Below, piece after piece: positions 50,627-52,507 of a stretch of DNA of 52,507 nt. The position numbers and the translations under genes were made by a program. Each line of letters opens with the position of its first letter. Position 1 is the first letter of the stretch. The stretch is from Coprococcus sp. (GTDB lineage: Bacteria; Bacillota; Clostridia; Lachnospirales; Lachnospiraceae): contig JAAWDY010000064.1 of assembly GCA_022793995.1 (NCBI GenBank), positions 1-52,507 on the forward strand, given 5' to 3'. The notes under the pieces are model-generated. The model saw only the letters and a list, made by a program, of their open reading frames with translations, was not told the DNA's origin and made no database searches.

Positions 50627-51823
50627 CTACGTTTCACAGATCACACTGTTGACGTGATATTCCACCCCGATATGTCTTCCTGCGACCTGGATTTTCTCAT
50701 CAATCCGTTTTTCCACGACCTCGCAGTTCTCCCGGGTCGTGTTCACAAGGAGCAGAAGAAATTGTCCCCTGCCATATTGATTAATGATATCCCCATGCCT
50801 TACGGAACGCTTGATCGCATCACTTAATCTCCCAGACATTTCCTCCAGATGCGTTTCATCCTTTACTGGCCTTCCTTTGCTGTCCACCAGGGTACAGAGC
50901 ATCAGGTAAATGCTCTGGCCGCTTCGTTCCATCATACGGCAGAGTATTTGGTAGATTCCCTGGAAGATGGGATACGCGCATTGGTATCCGCCCTGGATAT
51001 TTTCCGGATCCTCACCCAATTTCTTCTGGATCTGGTCTAAAACCTGCCAGGAATGTTTCATCTGCTTTCCCAGCTTCTCCATCATATCCATAAGCTTTGC
51101 GGAAGGGCTGATCCCTTGTTCCTTCATATAATATTCGACTGTATCCGCGTACAGTTTGGCAGCTTCCTCATACTGCATATTTTCCATCAGTGCTTCCATA
51201 GCCAGGCACTCCCAGTCGGAAAATGGGTCTACCTCCACCACGTATCGTCCGAATTTTTCCATCTGTGCCCAGTCCTGCCGCCTTCTTAATATGGAAACAG
51301 CATGCTCCACACAGGTGCGGAACATCCTCCGATACCGTCTTGCCTCCGCGCTTGCCCAGATCACGCCCGCATAATCGGCCAGAAATTCACCTTTATATAG
51401 ATTGGACGCTGAAAAACAGAGAGCAAGTTTCTCTGTCTCATACTCACTCTCCATTGCCTGTATATATAACTCTTCAAATGCCGCCGCATCTTCATTTACC
51501 GGAATCTTCGAGGTCCAATAGTAGCTGCCATCCTTTAGTACAATGTAATCTGCCTCAGGAAGCCCCATACTTTTCAGCTTCCTCTTCGCTTTATATATGA
51601 TCGTATGTAACGCCTGATGGCGATTCTCCACGTCTCTATCTCCCAGCAGTATATCTTCCAGGCTGTCTCTGCTCACACCTTTCTTTATGTTATGGAGCAA
51701 CACCTGCATCAAGTTCATAAAATGCGTATCTCTACGCCGTCCACCGGCCAGCGTCCTGCCTTTGTAAGACATCTCGAAGCTCCCAAACGTACGAACATTG
51801 AGCGCTGCCTGTTCTTCTTGCAT
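50627..51823 (-). CDS. SARP/BTAD-type regulator with a degenerate GGDEF domain
   Basis: 398 residues. Winged-helix domain at about 8-105 (LNVRTFGSFEMSYKGRTLAG, with RRRDTHFMNLMQVLLHNI, DSLEDILLGDRDVENRHQAL). A BTAD TPR-like domain lies at about 110-265 (AAAFEELYIQAMESEYE, KGEFLADYAGVIWASAEARR). The C-terminus (about 290-398) has the fold pattern of a diguanylate cyclase: an RxxD-like SVRHGDIINQYGRGQF where RYGGDEF is expected. The signature is lost, so catalysis is unlikely, though nucleotide sensing is possible. It is 25 bases after the pseudo-HPt gene and lies immediately upstream of the pilus operon, which it probably activates. Confidence 0.8.
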   Translation of the reverse strand: MQEEQAALNVRTFGSFEMSYKGRTLAGGRRRDTHFMNLMQVLLHNIKKGVSRDSLEDILLGDRDVENRHQALHTIIYKAKRKLKSMGLPEADYIVLKDGSYYWTSKIPVNEDAAAFEELYIQAMESEYETEKLALCFSASNLYKGEFLADYAGVIWASAEARRYRRMFRTCVEHAVSILRRRQDWAQMEKFGRYVVEVDPFSDWECLAMEALMENMQYEEAAKLYADTVEYYMKEQGISPSAKLMDMMEKLGKQMKHSWQVLDQIQKKLGEDPENIQGGYQCAYPIFQGIYQILCRMMERSGQSIYLMLCTLVDSKGRPVKDETHLEEMSGRLSDAIKRSVRHGDIINQYGRGQFLLLLVNTTRENCEVVEKRIDEKIQVAGRHIGVEYHVNSVICET

Positions 51824-51848
51824 ATGAAATCACTCCCTTTTATACCGC

Positions 51849-52208
51849 TTATACTGTGCTCTGCTGTTCTATACAATCTACGATTGCAGTCTGAACCTGC
51901 AGTGTCTTTATAAAAACGTCCCTTGCTTTGTGCAGCTGACCGTCGTCCAAAAATTCGAGCGTTTTCACATAAGCGTTAAAAAGTGGAGTCAGGCACAGAT
52001 TTTCCGCGATTCCCTTTAACCTGAGAATCTCCCTTTCTAATACGTCCAATCTCCCACTGTCAAAATCTTCCCGCCGGATGTGCGCGGTTCTTACCTCGTC
52101 CGCAAACATTTCCAGCATCCCTTCATACAATCCCTGGTCGCCTAATGTACGCTTCATCCCTTCTTCTATATCGACGCCCAAGCTCTCTAATTCCTCTATC
52201 AATTCCAT
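51849..52208 (-). CDS. Pseudo-HPt domain protein (no phospho-accepting His)
   Basis: 119 residues, all helical, with HPt architecture: ELIEELESLGVDIEEGMKRT, LYEGMLEMFADEV, then EREILRLKGIAENLCLTPLF where HPt proteins have A-H-x-L-K-G. The L-K-G and following positions are kept, but the His is Leu62. It therefore cannot be phosphorylated in the normal way and may act as a binding inhibitor or adaptor of a receiver or kinase. It starts inside the left arm of a 121-bp inverted repeat and leads the two-gene unit with the SARP-type regulator. Confidence 0.72.
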   Translation of the reverse strand: MELIEELESLGVDIEEGMKRTLGDQGLYEGMLEMFADEVRTAHIRREDFDSGRLDVLEREILRLKGIAENLCLTPLFNAYVKTLEFLDDGQLHKARDVFIKTLQVQTAIVDCIEQQSTV

Positions 52209-52303
52209 CAGTGACCCCCTCTTTCGATCATTTCAGCGTGTCAGAAAGTATCCCTTATAAACCTTGTCGCCTACTCGGCGATGTGTTTCATAAGGTAGAC
52301 TTT
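52183..52303. repeat. Left arm of a perfect 121-bp inverted repeat
   Basis: 52183-52303 is the exact reverse complement of 52387-52507. The arm holds the first codons and the ribosome-binding region of the pseudo-HPt gene, plus the dispersed palindrome (52266-52295). The match ends precisely at 52303/52387 on the inside and at the sequence end on the outside, so the true arm may be longer. Confidence 0.95.
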
Positions 52304-52386
52304 TCGGAACAGGTGATTTATAATAGTATTAATTATAAAAACCTCTGGAATTGCGTTGGAAAACGTATTCTATACAGCTGTATCAT
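52304..52386. promoter_or_regulatory. 83-bp AT-rich segment between inverted repeats (candidate invertible promoter)
   Basis: The segment holds TTTATAATAGTATTAATTATAA on one side and ATTCTATACAGCTGTATCATA on the other (each partly palindromic, cut here for length). It contains -10-like hexamers in both directions, such as TATAAT read leftward, without clear -35 partners. As the only non-coding sequence before the pseudo-HPt/SARP unit, it should contain or adjoin its promoter. Confidence 0.45.
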
Positions 52387-52507
52387 AAAGTCTACCTTAT
52401 GAAACACATCGCCGAGTAGGCGACAAGGTTTATAAGGGATACTTTCTGACACGCTGAAATGATCGAAAGAGGGGGTCACTGATGGAATTGATAGAGGAAT
52501 TAGAGAG
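52387..52507. repeat. Right arm of the perfect 121-bp inverted repeat
   Basis: Exact reverse complement of 52183-52303, running to the last base. It carries a second copy of the dispersed palindrome at 52395-52424. Confidence 0.95.
52481..52507 (+). CDS. Start of a second pseudo-HPt reading frame, cut by the sequence end
   Basis: ATG at 52481 opens MELIEELE on the plus strand, identical to the start of the gene at 51849-52208 because it lies in the inverted repeat. It is either a diverging paralogue or a fold-back artefact. Confidence 0.4.

Noticed and set aside
50627-50950. Active diguanylate cyclase
   Set aside because: The GGDEF signature is replaced (GRGQF), so enzymatic activity is not supported.
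51823-52380. Possible c-di-GMP or other riboswitch before the regulatory unit, given the GGDEF-like domain
   Set aside because: I could not find conserved riboswitch core motifs. The hairpin there is the dispersed palindrome.
1-52507. tRNA, rRNA, prophage or conjugative genes
   Set aside because: No cloverleaf, ribosomal RNA segment, phage structural gene or relaxase/type IV secretion gene was recognised anywhere in the window.

Overview
The window looks like a chromosomal contig from an anaerobic, low-to-mid GC Gram-positive of the Clostridia, most plausibly a gut Lachnospiraceae. The evidence is the infC-rpmI-rplT operon with an upstream leader, a monomeric [FeFe] hydrogenase, LytTR/GHKL-type two-component genes, AAA-ATPase_like/PD-(D/E)XK accessory genes, CIRCE control of a small heat-shock protein, and a class C sortase pilus locus. 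The genus cannot be fixed from the sequence alone. No tRNA, rRNA or CRISPR array is visible. The left end cuts a coiled-coil gene that may be a transposase. The right end stops inside one arm of a perfect inverted repeat.

Layout. 0-4 kb: possible mobile-element remnants, an orphan MNT nucleotidyltransferase, an Rpn-like fragment, a MITE-like inverted repeat, the tRNA methyltransferase mnmM and an intact AAA-ATPase_like/PD-(D/E)XK gene. 4-10 kb: a leftward operon of lgt, response regulator, histidine kinase, ABC ATPase and FtsX permease, with a helically phased direct-repeat box before the transporter genes. 10-14 kb: ybaK, a DUF3784-like membrane protein, a thioredoxin, a hemerythrin-REC fusion and hsp20 under a CIRCE operator. 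14-18.2 kb: a sortase-anchored LRR protein divergent from a LytTR regulator whose partner kinase is decayed. 18-28.4 kb: metabolic and housekeeping genes (glycerate kinase, DUF362 ferredoxin, [FeFe] hydrogenase, metallophosphoesterase, a ParB-like/BMP fusion, an HD hydrolase, infC-rpmI-rplT, a sodium symporter). 28.4-35 kb: a variable region with MATE, two AAA-ATPase_like pseudogenes, a GHKL ATPase, a decayed MNT with a HEPN protein fused to a nuclease remnant, and an AT-rich membrane-protein gene.

35-52.5 kb is the most coherent system. A leftward operon of 13 genes encodes two small cytosolic proteins, signal peptidase I, a 1656-residue LPXTG adhesin with His/Cys repeats and a fibro-slime domain, an LPXTG major pilin, two class C sortases, a minor pilin, two TasA/camelysin-like proteins, two further membrane-anchored surface proteins and a SipW-type signal peptidase. 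It ends in a strong terminator. Upstream lies a two-gene regulatory unit: a pseudo-HPt protein without the phospho-accepting histidine, and a SARP/BTAD regulator with a degenerate GGDEF domain. The gap between the regulator and the pilus operon carries two sets of short tandem repeats of the kind SARP proteins bind. The regulatory unit is preceded by an 83-bp AT-rich segment flanked by perfect 121-bp inverted repeats. This could be an invertible switch feeding HPt -> SARP -> pilus, or a fold-back assembly artefact at the contig end.

A second theme is repeated decay of PD-(D/E)XK-type genes. One copy is intact, and there are two AAA-ATPase_like pseudogenes, two Rpn-like fragments, and one C-terminal remnant captured as the tail of a HEPN toxin-like gene.
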